Below are positions 1-11,952 of a stretch of DNA of 64,000 nt, piece by piece; positions within the stretch are counted from its first letter, which is position 1, and each line of letters begins with the position of its first letter. The notes below the pieces were generated by a model, which saw nothing but the letters and a program-made list of their open reading frames with translations, did not search any database and was not told where the DNA came from. The translations under genes were made by a program, and so were the position numbers. This stretch comes from Anoplolepis gracilipes (taxonomy: Eukaryota > Arthropoda > Insecta > Hymenoptera > Formicidae): positions 12,892,501 to 12,956,500 of the forward strand of contig NC_132971.1 in NCBI RefSeq assembly GCF_047496725.1. Reading direction: 5' to 3'.

Positions 1-640
1 TATGGCTACAATCACAATTTTATTATGACCAATGAGAACTTGTACGTGATATAATACTTGTGTGATATCAACAATAATTAGAATAAAAAATGTTTTTATA
101 AATTACATTTAATTTTTTATTTGTTATGTTGTCAAATCCATTTGTCAACATGCACTTATTTTCTTTATACGCGAATAGTAAAAGGCTATACTTTGAAATT
201 TAAATATTCATAATCTACTTGTAATTATTTTTCATTTTCTCACAAAATTAATTTGCAAATCGATTAAAGAAAAATGCGTTTTGATACTCTTTGTAAGCGC
301 GTGTTTTGGTGTTCACAATTGATTTTTCTTCTCTTATGATAAATAATTTTAATTTCATATTTTAATAATTTATTTTTTTCTTTCACGATTGCCTTTTACA
401 TTGAGAAAATTATTTTCGAATTAAATATTATGTGTAGTTTACAATCACAGTAAGACTGTAAGGTTGGAAAATGTAAACGTTAAAGCTGGTGGTAGCAAAT
501 GAAATTGAAAATTGAACCATTTCACTTACAGTCAGCTTATTAGCTTAGCAATGTCTTACAGTTTTACAGTCTTATTATCATTGTAAACCACGTATTAGAT
601 TATTGCTTCATTACAATCGCAACATAAGCTTATTATGCTT

Positions 641-1090
641 ATACAGTAAGTCACTTAAGGCCGGATACCCAAATAACCCCCACAGTTTTGAAGATAGGAA
701 AAAATGCTTGAAGTAAAAATTGTTTGGTATCGAGGGAGGCAAGACAGTTTCAATGATTATAGATATTCACGGTCATTTAAGGTTACGGACTTGAAAAAAA
801 TTGAAGAATAAAAATTCATGAAAATTCATCAGTGAATGTTTCCGAAGCTAAATACATATTCGATATTATACGTACATCAAATGATCTTGTTATTGACTAC
901 CTTTGTAGTCAATAACGAGGTCATTTCATGTAAACAAGCTCTAGTCGAATGTTTAAGATTCTGAACAATTCGTGTAGATGATAAGATGCCTCCCTTGATA
1001 CCAAACAACTTTTACTTCAAGCATTTTTTTCTATCTTCAAAACTATGGGAATTATTTGGATGGCCGGTCTTAGATGACTCACTCTGTATA
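641..1090. mobile_element. Non-autonomous DNA element with ~100-bp TIRs
   Basis: Left arm 641-740 and right arm 988-1090 are imperfect inverted copies of each other along about 100 bases. Shared blocks include TTTTGAAGATAG, ATGCTTGAAGTAAAA and GTTTGGTATC. The outer ends read ATACAG on the left and CTGTAT on the right, so a TA target duplication is plausible. There is no open reading frame for a transposase. The interior carries a further perfect 12-bp stem (GTTATTGACTAC with loop CTTT) near 889-920. A mariner-like or other TA-inserting foldback or MITE is the likely class; the family is not identified. Confidence 0.8.
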
Positions 1091-1107
1091 TTAAGCGTAT
1101 TAATTTT

Positions 1108-1177
1108 GTTAATTTTTTACATATGATTAATGTTATTTTTTACATATGATTAATGTTATTTTTTACATATGAAATAT
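1108..1177. repeat. 23-bp tandem repeat, about 3 copies
   Basis: The block TTTTTTACATATGATTAATG recurs at a spacing of 23 bases, with the last copy diverging into ACATATGAAATA. It lies immediately outside the right arm of the element at 641-1090. It is probably a simple slippage minisatellite. Confidence 0.7.
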
Positions 1178-1523
1178 ATATGTATATAATCGATTTTACA
1201 TATGATATTTATTGATTAATTATGGAAACAGACTGATAGCGTTGTTTTGTAAGAGAATTCGATTAAACCAGTAATTATAAACTCTGCAAATTGTTTGCAA
1301 GCGAGTCAAGAACGAGATTTCACATCATGCTAGATTTGTGAAAGATTCAATTTTGCCGCGAAGTCAAAGGACGTAGATTTACGATTGCAACACGACTGTA
1401 ATGTACTTTTTTTCTCAGAGCATACATGTGTGTGCACATTGTTAGTACACTTAAATTGTTCTTTGAGCATGTGTTTTCCCGCAACCTGCTTACTATACGG
1501 TAGGTACGTGCATCATCTGCCAG

Positions 1524-1649
1524 TGTACTTCATGCGACCCCGATCTAGCCTTAGGGAATTCCTTAGGAAAGTCTATGGCTATGGAAAGTCAAAGCAGCGA
1601 AGAGATGGAAAACGGCGATTATATTGTTGTCCGTTTGCATGCGCAATGC
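1524..1649 (+). other. Possible isolated coding exon, unassigned
   Basis: After CTGCCAG the plus strand is open for 42 codons to a GTAAAT donor-like site. The last part reads MAMESQSSEEMENGDYIVV and has a coding-like, acidic composition in a region richer in GC than its surroundings. Alternatively the ATG at 1575 or 1581 would make a first coding exon. No neighbouring exon was found, the donor is weak, and I do not recognise the peptide. A decayed retrocopy or chance is equally possible. Confidence 0.2.
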
Positions 1650-3726
1650 GTAAATTTTCTCACACAATCATACTTTTTCCTACTATCATTGTACAGTTAT
1701 ACTATCTTGTGCAACTTTAATCGATTGATCAAGTAACGAGTTAATTCATTAGCGACTAATTGATTCAATGGGCGAGGAATAGAAAAATAGCAACAATGAT
1801 TTTCAGTTAAAAGTTTTTCCCGTGAATCTTTCTTAATTGTATTATAATTAAATTAAATACTGGAGAAATCGTTAGATCAAAAAAATACGTAATTTTTATG
1901 TAAATTGGAAAATAAAATGACAAGTCCGGAAAAAGTTTATATCTAAGATTTCATTCACAATTAAATTGAATATTATAAATTAACTTTAAAAATGCTTGAT
2001 AATAAAAAATAAAATTTTATTCCATTATCATTATCTTTTTCCTGTATATGTCAAAATATCGTTATTTCTGTTTCTCATTATATATTTCTTTTCACCGATT
2101 TCATTCTCCGTTCGTTGCATCAAGTCTTCCTCCGTAACGGAACACGTTGTGAAATTTATACAACTATATTTAAAAAATGATACGATAATATCTTGCAACG
2201 AGTATAACTCAGTGCGCATTGCATTGTGCCGCGATAATGCATTCAAATGAAGATATCGTAATGCATGCGGTGTCGCTTGCCTCTTTTTCATCTAATAGTG
2301 CCCTTTACTCCACTTTCTCTGTAAACGCAAAGTAACGAAATCATGTGCGCATCTAAATGCTTGGCGAGAAAATACCGTGCAATTCTTTCAACTAATTTAA
2401 CATCAAATATGTATGTAAATTTTTTAATACGAATAATCTGTCAAAAATAATAACAGTTTAAATGCACAATTAACATATTGTGAGTAAAATCTATTATAAT
2501 ATATCTATTGTTATATATTATATTTTGATATTTATAAAATCATATACTAAATGTTTTCTTAAACATATATATCTAACTTTTTTATAATTTCTATAAATAC
2601 TAACAATAAAGGAGAGTGGCTTAGAACAATGTCATTTTCATAATTGCAACATATAGTACAATACTGAGTATTTATGCTAACGTAAAATATTTAAAATGAC
2701 ACGTTTGGAGTCTCAAAGATCGAGTTCCTCATTGTATGCTTTCTCTAGTAATCAGAGTACAAAGCGTACCTGTTATTAGTCAAATCATTGAAAATCCTCA
2801 TTAACCCCGTAACTGTCGCAACTAGTATTTTAAGTGTCAAGTTGTAAAAATATTTAAAAATTTCCGTTTTTAATTTGATGCTCTCACCAAACCTAAATCT
2901 CTCACCAAAATATCCTTAGCTGATAATTAAAAAAAAATTCGCCATACCATCCAAGAAGAGGTTAAATTTAAAAGAAAGTTATATTATTTATGTTCTTTAT
3001 GATTCTCAATTAATTAAAAAGTAGACTACTCCCCAAAGATTCGATATTTTTCGCGAAAAAAATATATTTGCATAAATGAGTATATATATTCGCAAAACTT
3101 AATTTGAACAAAATATTTGTTTTTTTTTACTTGAAATAATCAGAGAAATCTTTAATAAAAAATGCGGATTTTTATGAAACACGCAATCATTATTTAATTT
3201 AAAACGATGTATTGTATAATACTCGGTATTTTATAATTATACACCTCGTATGTCTATCTGTTTTAAAAATACTGTAAGCTGACAATGAGTCTTACAATTA
3301 AACTTCTTTTACGTTTAGTCGATTCATCATAAATTCAAATAAAAATTGGACTTACATCATTTTTAATTAAAATAGTTATACCGATTTTCGAAAGTCATTA
3401 CTGCTACATCCGGGTCTTACACGGTTACTTGCATGCATGAAGTATATAATTAAAAAGGGACGTTGACACGTTCAATATATGTACAAAAAATCTTTCACGA
3501 TTCTACGAATCCAGTCGAACATGATAAGACTACGAGAATCGTCGCTTTCTCTTCTGGGCTCATGCCCAGATCGACAACACGCTTTCAAAGACTTTTGAAA
3601 AGGAAGCTACTGTAACACACACAAATGCTTCTTCTCAAAGAAAAATCTGTCTTACGAAGAAAAAAAAATTGGCGAAATTTATCAGCCTGTTATAAAACAC
3701 AATAATCTGTACATCTAAATCTCGTA

Positions 3727-3856
3727 GCAGACTAGGCGTTGAAGATTGAGATTGAAGATTAAAATTTGACCAATCAGGACAAAGCATTTCAGTTCCTTTT
3801 GTTCTGATTGGTCAAATTCTCACTTTCAATCTTCAATTTTTAATGCGTAGTCTGAT
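3727..3856. mobile_element. Small foldback MITE, family A copy 1
   Basis: Arms 3728-3784 and 3798-3856 form a near-complete hairpin. The left arm contains GCAGACTA, GAAGATTG and TTTGACCAATCAG; the right arm contains the reverse complements CTGATTGGTCAAA, CAATCTTC and TAGTCTGA. The loop is only about 13 bases. A second diverged copy with the same arm sequence is at 22851-22974, which supports a mobile family over a local palindrome. Confidence 0.8.
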
Positions 3857-5269
3857 ACAGGCTTAATAAAAGCTTGTTAAAACACTATTCAGAAATTACA
3901 ATTTGCTTCGCGAAATTAATAACGTCAGATACAACTATATAATCGATACAGCGCGAAAAACGGTGTTTTTATATGATGAGAAGTCCTGCGGGCATTAACA
4001 TAACATTGACTGTAGCATGCAGGTAACAGATGCAAGACCGTTACCGTGCTCGGTTTCGATTCTCTGACAGATAATGCGTACAGTTGCCCGCAGTGTAGCT
4101 GAATTTATTCATCTGAGACAGTATTTCTTTGTAAAGCGAACAAACGTATAACTGTACGTGAGAGGTACTTCTCTTTCTTCTAACACGTAAATGCAAAAGC
4201 CAAGTTAATTATCATCTTTTTCAATCAGAAATTACATGCGAAATTCTTTGTTTATGAAAAATTTTAATTTTTATGTAAATTTTTATGCGTAGAAAATAAA
4301 GCATCGTAAAAATGTACTAGTGTTTTTTTTATAACTTATAGTTTTTTATTTTTGTACGAAATTCTTTGCTTTATTGCTTGCTAATTTCCTGGCTTTTTTG
4401 CAATAGAAAAAACTTTTTTCTATTTCCTTTGGATTATATACAAAATTTAATAAATAAGCAATCTATCAATAAGATCAATTAATAATTTCAAACAATCTTC
4501 AAAAAATATAAAAAAACATTAAATTGGCGATAAAAGACTACTTGAATATTTTTTGCATTATTTTTATTACACTTTAAATTCACTTTTCTTATTATTTTAT
4601 TTATTTGATATTTTACCAAAATAAAGGATATTGACTCTTGTAGTTTCTATTATTAAGAGTGAACAGCATAATTGTAACACTTTTAAAAAAGTATAACTAA
4701 AATCTAACAATAAGTAAAATATATGTATTCTAAAATTTTAATGTTACACTTTAAAAAAATTAACCATATAATCTAAAATTAAAATAAAAAGATATTGATA
4801 TTAGAGCCATTAATAATATTATTTCTGATCAGGTCTAATATTATTTATGAACCTCTTAAAAGTATGATTATTTTTTAATTAATAGTTTGCCTAAACAAAA
4901 AATTGCCTAAGACTTACGAAGAAAAGAATTTAAGAATTGATCAATGTCAGATTGTTAGAAAAGTCTTTTTAAGCACGTAAAGATAATCAAAGCTGATATT
5001 ACAAGAGCTGGTATATATTGCAATTAAATTTTCTGTTTCCATTTATGTCACAAGTAGAACTGTAATTTAGTAAATGACAGTGAGCCGTTCACATTCAGAA
5101 TCAATTAACTTGTATCTGAGATAAAATCGATCGAAATGACAAAGTGAAACTCAATATAGTCAGTAACGATTCTGAACGTATGTGATCACAATATTGTCAT
5201 CCTACAATAGGAGAATGTCACGACACAAGTCAAAGATTGAAAGAAAAAAATATGTCAAATATGTGAGTC

Positions 5270-5570
5270 ACACTGTCGACTTATGCGTATCGCTTTCTCC
5301 GTTCCGACAATCGTCAAAAGTCCAGGGATAGATATGCGTCATCACCGAGATCTTTGTCATCAATTTCCTCCGACCTCGTTTTATGCGCGGCCTTCTCACG
5401 CCTCGTGAAAAGAGACGCGATTTTCACGCTTCACTGGAAATTCTCTGCGCTGGGAATAGAGCTAAGATCTTGTCTCAAAGAGAGAAAAAGAGAGGCATAA
5501 TTGATGCGCGAGATGCGTCGCGAGAAGTTTCACTATCCTTCCACGACGAATGTTGAAGTAGGTCCCGATG
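5270..5570. other. GC-richer island, no ORF
   Basis: This block is clearly richer in GC and CpG than its flanks, with sequences such as TGATGACAAAGATCTCGG and TTTTATGCGCGGCC. No open frame or repeat explains it. It may be an enhancer, a promoter or an untranslated exon of an unseen transcript; the sequence alone cannot say which. Confidence 0.3.
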
Positions 5571-6217
5571 GAAAGGTGCAATGACCCGATTTGTTCATTT
5601 TATAATGTACTACGTCGTGACGTAGACTGTCGAGTCTTAAGCATGTTTATTATAAAGTTTTATGGAGTATATATTGAGAAAACTCAAGAAATTTGTGTGT
5701 AAACAATTAAAAATCATCTCGAAACAAAAAAATCTTTTTTTACCGAAATCACAATAAGGTAAAAAATAATCTGCCAATATATATTTACGTCAATTACTGT
5801 ATGAATTATCCATATATTAACATATTTAATAAATTTAATAAAATAAAATAAAATAATTTTTTCTTATCATATCTACTCAAATTTTGTAAAAAAATTTCCT
5901 ACTTTTTCAAGTATCTTTGTTCAAAATTCCAAGTAAAAAGGATATTTTCAAGATTTTTTAATACAACTTTCTTTAAAATAAATTTTTTTATTACATGCAT
6001 TTTCTAAAGTTTTTCATTTATACGAAGGAAAAATACGGAACCTTTTAAGTTTCAATGTTAGATTTATAAATGTACTAAAAAAACTGAATAACTTTCATAA
6101 GATAATTTTTCATTTTTCATTTTCTATAAAATTTTCATTTCTTTATCATTAAAAGTTACAAAGTATGTACGTACTTCATATTCAATATTATGTCAAAACA
6201 TTAAATATATAAACAAA

Positions 6218-6263
<46 letters not shown>

Positions 6264-7052
6264 TTACTTATTTATTTATATAGAACAAACTGAGAACGTC
6301 AAGTTCACGTTGTCTCACTTTATCTGCCGACGATTTTTTAAGCATTTTTTGCCAGACTTTAAGCGCTTAAGAGGTTCACAATAGTTATATAAAAAGTTCT
6401 ATATATATACGTAAACAATTATTAGAATATTAATTAAATAAATTAAATTGTCAAATTAAATGCTGCTCATATTTCGATAATTCTATCGATTAATGAGACT
6501 TCGCTTTATTCTGCAATTACTTTTAATTTTCAAAAAGAGAGAAAACGAGAGTTCTATATATCAAAATTATTAGAATTTATTATTTATTTAAAAAATTACA
6601 AAATAGATCGCCAAACGTAAATATCGAGATGAGACATTGGTCATATTTCGATAATTCTATCAATTTTAATGAGATTTCATGTCAGTCTATAATCACTTTT
6701 TTAATTTTGAGAAAGGATTCTATGCGTAAAAATTATTACACTATATTTATTCAACAAATTAGATTGGCCGAAATACCAAACGTACAAGTACTGAGTGTTA
6801 GGTGAAACGCTGATCATATTTCCAATGTTCTATGGACTTTAAATGAGATTTTGTATTATTTTTTGTGTCGTTCTGCAATCACTTATACTTTCTAAACAAA
6901 GTTCTAGATATACGTAAAAATTGTTAAAATATTTATTAAATAAATTAAATATCTCGAAATGCCAGTATAACATGAATCTCATTTATGTCTCCAGTGTCTC
7001 GGGCGATCTAATTTATATAATTATCTAATATTCTAATAATTTTTACGCATAT

Positions 7053-7521
7053 GCAGAGTGTTCGGTAATTTGTAAAAAATCTCTCGTGTACAGATAGACC
7101 GGATCAAACTGAGCAAAAAAATCCTTTATCATTTTGCGACTTTCGCAATAATTATTGAGAAATTAATTAAAAAATATCGACCAATTCGTGCCAATATATT
7201 AGCACTCTGCGAAAAGACAGCCCGCTGTCAAACGGTCGCTAGGAGCACCGCGAAAAGAGACAGCCCGCTGTCACGCGATCGCTAGAAGCACATCGAGAAG
7301 AGACTGCTCACTGTTACACGATTATCATGCGTGCTACTAGCAACCACAGTGGGCTGGCTTTTTTCGTCACGTGCAAATACTCAGACGAATTGGTCGATAT
7401 TTTTTACTTAATTTCTCAATAATTATTGCAAAAGTCGCAAAATGGTAAAGAACTTTTTTGCTCAGTTTGATCCACTCTATCTGTACACGAAAGATTTTTT
7501 ACGAATTATCAGACACCCTGT
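7053..7521. mobile_element. Foldback element with ~135-bp TIRs and internal 42-bp repeats
   Basis: Left arm 7053-7188 and right arm 7387-7521 are long inverted copies. Shared blocks include CAATAATTATTGAGAAATTA and ATCGACCAATTCG. The outer ends are CAGAGTGT and, read inward from the right, CAGGGTGTCTGATAAT, flanked by AT or TA bases. The centre, about 7209-7335, has three imperfect direct copies of a 42-bp unit containing ACAGCCCGCTGTCA, followed by a short inverted version (GTGGGCTGGCTTTTTTCG). No transposase frame is present. It is a non-autonomous DNA transposon; the TA flanks suggest mariner-type mobilisation. Confidence 0.85.
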
Positions 7522-8449
7522 ATAAAACTTTTTGTAGAATTATTGCAACATTCTTAAGAGTTTAAAATTTGGCAAGAATGCTAAAAAATCGTCAAAGGAC
7601 AAAATGTGACACCGCGTGAACCAGGCGTCTCAGTTTTCCTCAATTTTTTCGCGTTGCCATCTTTTTATGACAAGGCATTATTTGTTTAATATATCAAAAA
7701 TTCTAGAATTATTAAAAATAAAGCCAAAACTCTCAACAATTAACGAGTTTCTACGAAGTGAGACGCCAGTTTCACACACATGGCTGACTATTTACAAGAT
7801 GAAAAATAAAATTATCAAAAAAAGAATTTTTGAAAAAATTCCTTGAATCCCAATAAAATTCCAAGACTTCCCTGATTTTTCCAGATACAAAAGAAATCCC
7901 TCAATATTCCCGATTTTCCATGTTTTTCTAAGGAGTAGACATCCTGTTTGTGTATGTGTGTATGTGTGTGTATTGATTTATTTTTTATTTAATTAATTTA
8001 CAATTGCGTATACGATATGCTAAAAATTTTATAAAAATTTGTAGGTAGAGATTTAAATTTTGTATAGATTAAAAAATACAAATTTTAATTGCAAAAAAGT
8101 TAGAATAAAACATTAAATTTTTTAATAGAAATTTCTAAAGTTTATCTCAATAGAAATTATAAAAAATAAAAAAACTAAAATCTAGAAAAAAAGGCAAAAT
8201 AGAAAGTAGCAATCCGTAAAATATATATAAACTATAAAAAAAATTGATTGATTTGCAATAATTGAAATTTGTGAATGATAAATTAATAGATGTCGAGAGA
8301 GAGTTATATGTAGAAGAGAGATTTCGTCGATGGAATTTGCTAAATATAACGCGAGCAGGAAAAAATTATTTTATAATATAATATCTTATAAGCCGTAATT
8401 TTTTCTATGATCTCTCGCAGAAGGCCGTTCTATTAATTTAGATAGTATC

Positions 8450-8830
8450 ATTAGTATCAGACAAGCAGCTTTGGTCAATGACTTCGAAATCGGCGACTAG
8501 CCAAGAGGAACGCTGAAGGCGACGGCGGTGCAGCAAGTTTCACCGTGTTAAATTAACCGAACACCGATCAAATCGATCGAAACGGGATAATATCCGGAGA
8601 ATGTAGCGCGTCGTGAAAGTTCTGCCCCTTGGAAGGGTCGAATGGAAGGAACGTCATCCCCAATATACGTTATGCAATGTGCATTAAATACGTGATCGCT
8701 GCACTCACAATTAGTTGCAGAGCGAGTTGCATATCGGACGCAAAAACGCGAGATGCGGTTACATTTCTGTGGTGTTACCAAATCATTAATCGACAATTAT
8801 CGCGGAATTACCTCATTTAACGATCGCTCG
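8450..8830. other. GC-richer island, no convincing ORF
   Basis: This island stands out from the AT-rich flanks and contains blocks such as GAAGGCGACGGCGGTGCAGC. Overlapping open frames of 60-82 codons occur on both strands, as expected for a GC-rich patch, and none resembles a known protein. Possible explanations are a regulatory island or an untranslated exon. Confidence 0.3.
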
Positions 8831-9846
8831 ATTTCAAACTTATTTTGTCTAATCGACAGAAACAAAATTGACTTTCGTAATAAACATCAAACGGAGATGC
8901 AACCGTTAATATCTTGCATGTGAAATAATAGAGTACGCGATTTATATATCAAGAATAAATAGAAACTGTATTTTCTTTAAAAACAAATAAGAACAAGTAT
9001 TTTTTAAATAAATTAAAATCTTTTTTACAATTGTGCTAGTCATTTCTTACTATCGCTTATGTAGTTTTAATATGAAAAGATAACGCAATCGCGCGCTAAA
9101 ATAATAAATAAATAAATAGAAAATAATTACGTCACATAATAAATATATTTAATATAAAATTAATTAGCAAATATAGTTTTATTTCAGAAACAGAATTCAT
9201 TCATATCCTATTTGAAACTTCTCTAATTAAAGCATTATATTTCAGGTCTCACACTATTTTATTTTCTATTACTATTTTTGTCAAGATAGAACTTTTCAAA
9301 ACAGTTTGCCTTTTATTAATCAATAACATGAATTCAAATAATACTTTCCTCAATTCTCTTGACATCTAAATAGATTATATTTTTTTTGCTTATAATCTAA
9401 ATCTTTATCGGAATATCTGTTTTCTAATTTAATGAATATTATTACACATTTTAATATAAATAATTAATAATTAATTTATAATTATTAATAATTTATTTAT
9501 TTAAAAATAATTAATAATTTATAATGTAGAAATTTTTGATTAATAATTTATAATGTAAGAATTTTTTTTTTAGAAAATCTCGTGTATGACCATCATGCTT
9601 GAATGAACAAAATCTTCCTTCTCTTTTCTTCTTTACCTTTCTAGAATAGAGAAATTTACTAGTTCTAAAAAAAGAATGTTTAAAACCTTGAAAGCGAGAT
9701 TTCATTTAAAAATGTACAATTGTGTTGAGATGCACGTTGAGTGATGAGAAAATAGAAATGGCTAGAAATAATAGCGACTGCAATCGAATCTCATCTATTC
9801 CCACGGTTGTCTCCGTTCTGTCTGGCATTAACAAAATTGGTCTTAC

Positions 9847-10077
9847 CTTTCTTTCACGTGAAGCTCTCTCAGCCACCCGCAGAAGATCGAACCGTTGGTA
9901 ATTTCTATCGATCGCGTTTATCAGCGACGTTTCTCCATATCTCCCAGAATTGTTATCGCCGCTATTTCCGCTTTTGCTTTCACCGTTCCCGCAATATTCG
10001 CAAGATGCGTTGTTTGTAGGAAATCCGAGAAGAAACAATATGGGTGGAGAATCCGTCATTTCCGCTTTTAATTGTAC
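9847..10077 (-). CDS. Unassigned coding exon (partial gene), minus strand
   Basis: Reading the minus strand, an acceptor (TCCTCAG) is followed by exactly 77 codons in one open frame and then a donor (AAAG|GTAAGACC). The exon is in phase 0 at both ends. The peptide starts VQLKAEMTDSPPILFLLGF, has a Cys pair (CEYC), a Gly/Ser/Asn-rich middle and ends ETSLINAIDRNYQRFDLLR then an Arg/Glu-rich tail. Composition and splice sites look coding, and the block is GC-richer than its flanks. I do not recognise the family, and no partner exon could be identified on either side. The internal ATG could make this a first coding exon. The gene would run toward lower coordinates. Confidence 0.5.
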
Positions 10078-11067
10078 CTGAGGACATTATCAATGGGATT
10101 TATGTTTTGTGAAACATAAATTAATTACGCTATTCGTATCAGATTGAAAGATCTGCTAAAAAATATCACGTATGTATGGGAAAAGTTGAGTGCAATCCAC
10201 TATTAATTAAGAGATAGTAACAATTTTAAGTGTTACGAATGTGTTTTGCAAGATTTATCACACAGGTTACAGTTAATGTCAGAAAATACTTTTTTTTTTT
10301 TTAATACTAATATACTATATTAATCATTTACCAAATATATAGAATAATAAAAACTACCACGTAAACATGTTTGTTAGAGTCTATCAAAAATTCATTTGAA
10401 AGAAATGTTTCTCTTTCATGTAACACGTATGTTCGAATCCAATTCTTCAACATCCAGCTTTTCAATGACATTTACGGTGTTTTATATTCGTAATAAATTT
10501 ACTCGACGGATAAAATCTTTTGTCTCTATTTAATACACTCTATACGTTATGCAACATACGATGTAAATGTAATATCTCAATTTAATAACGCAGAAAGTAA
10601 ATAAACGTATTTTTTAATATTTTTCCATTACTATAATGTGTTCGCCACGCAAGGTCAACGGCACAGTAAAAATAATATGTAAACAGGAAGGCCATGACAT
10701 ATACAAAAAATATATAGACTGTCAGTACTGCAAAATCATATACATAATGCTTTATAACGCATGAATCCGACGCATGTTGAAGTGCATATGAAAAATGTAT
10801 GTAAATATATTTCAATATATGAATAAATTCAAATGTAATAAAGCATTTGTCTCTGTATGTGTAATATGTATATATTTTCATTCATGATGTAATGTGTAAT
10901 GTATATTTTTTAGCATAAGCATATATGTCTATATATAAAACAAAACACAATTTAAACAGGAAACGAATTAAAGGATCACAATAGAGAATTTTAAAATGAT
11001 AACCTTTACAATCTCTCTCTCTCTCTTTCTCTCTCTCTTTCGAAATGTATGTATGTAGATATATTTA

Positions 11068-11068
<1 letters not shown>

Positions 11069-11108
<40 letters not shown>

Positions 11109-11128
11109 AGAGAGAGAGAGAGAGAGAG
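11069..11128. repeat. (CT)n-(GA)n microsatellite palindrome
   Basis: A pure CT run is followed, after the centre CTCGAG, by a GA run, so the two halves are exact reverse complements and can fold into a hairpin. Interrupted CT tracts continue to the left from about 11010. Confidence 0.9.
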
Positions 11129-11399
11129 AACGTAGAGTTAATATTTTAAATATTATGCTATAATGCTTCCTGCGATAATGATTTGAAATAATCACGATAT
11201 CTCATTGTCAGTTGAGAATTCTCGAAAGAGAAAAAGCACAAGTTTTTAGATTAAAGTTAGGTTAAGAAAAATATTCGATTGACTTACTACTTAAATTTCT
11301 CATACAACCCTGATCCAAATACAAAAAAAGATTGTGTTCTAATTTTCACTTTTTTCTTGAAATTTTAATAATTAAATCGCTTATTCTTACCGAAATATA

Positions 11400-11952
11400 T
11401 TCTCCTAAACGTCGATCATTTTTCATAACAAAAAAAAGTCACGACGGCGACATCTCTCGTATAGCGAAGCACGCTCGTTGAACTGACGCTTGGAAATTGA
11501 CCGACAGTCGTCGAAGTGTCAAAGTACGCCACGCCGCGCGCCACAGATGATACAAGCAAACCACGCATGCGCGTCCACAAGTTCACACGCGTGGTGAGAG
11601 TACGGCACACGGCATACGGTACACAGTACTTTGCCGCCGTTCTCTCGTTTAGTACGTTTCGTGACTATAGTCCATGACGGTGTCTCAGTTTGTGTAGTAG
11701 GTGCTTTTTCTTGCGTAATCCGTGAAAACGCTATATCGTACAACGCTATATCGTATAACGCTATATCGTATAACGCTATATCGTATATAACAGGAAGTGC
11801 GTTTGTTGATTTGACCCGACAATCCTACGTCGCGTCGTCGAGCCATCTGCCTTATTCGACCTGCCGAATACATATCTCTCATATTTATCTGAAACGCTGA
11901 CTCGTCCATAGACCTAGATTAATATCGTTGACGACATTCGTATATATTGTCG
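11400..11952 (+). promoter_or_regulatory. Candidate promoter and untranslated first exon
   Basis: The region is much richer in GC and CpG than its surroundings. It ends with a strong plus-strand donor (TTGTCG|GTAAGTAA) at 11952/11953. It lacks a coherent long coding frame: the overlapping open frames on both strands include a simple 15-bp tandem repeat. The pattern fits a non-coding 5' exon whose transcript continues to the right. CPT1, whose first coding exon has an upstream acceptor about 19 kb away, is one candidate owner, but this is inference. A minus-strand promoter for the exon at 9847-10077 is another possibility. Confidence 0.35.
11729..11788. repeat. 15-bp tandem repeat, four copies
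   Basis: The unit AACGCTATATCGTAT is repeated four times with only minor changes. The 15-base period keeps any reading frame open, which explains the apparent NAISY repeats on the plus strand and RYSVI repeats on the minus strand. Confidence 0.9.

Larger units (their letters stand above)
1..9846. other. AT-rich spacer, no recognised gene
   Basis: This stretch is strongly AT-rich with stops in all frames. The longer open frames look like chance and lack recognisable domains. It contains three inverted-repeat elements (641-1090, 3727-3856, 7053-7521), a 23-bp tandem repeat near 1108-1177, a (TA)n tract near 6220-6260, and two GC-richer islands at about 5270-5570 and 8450-8830 that could be regulatory or untranslated exons. 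One short open segment with coding-like composition (1524-1649) is listed separately at low confidence. Confidence 0.6.

Noticed and set aside
10425..10460. tRNA B-box-like GTTCGAATCC
   Set aside because: No A box at the right distance and no cloverleaf stems could be found.
10968..11195. Ser-Leu / Arg-Glu repeat protein
   Set aside because: It is the translation of the (CT)n-(GA)n microsatellite.
11631..11909. Repeat proteins with NAISY or RYSVI units on opposite strands
   Set aside because: A 15-bp tandem repeat is open in more than one frame on both strands; no conserved coding signal supports either.
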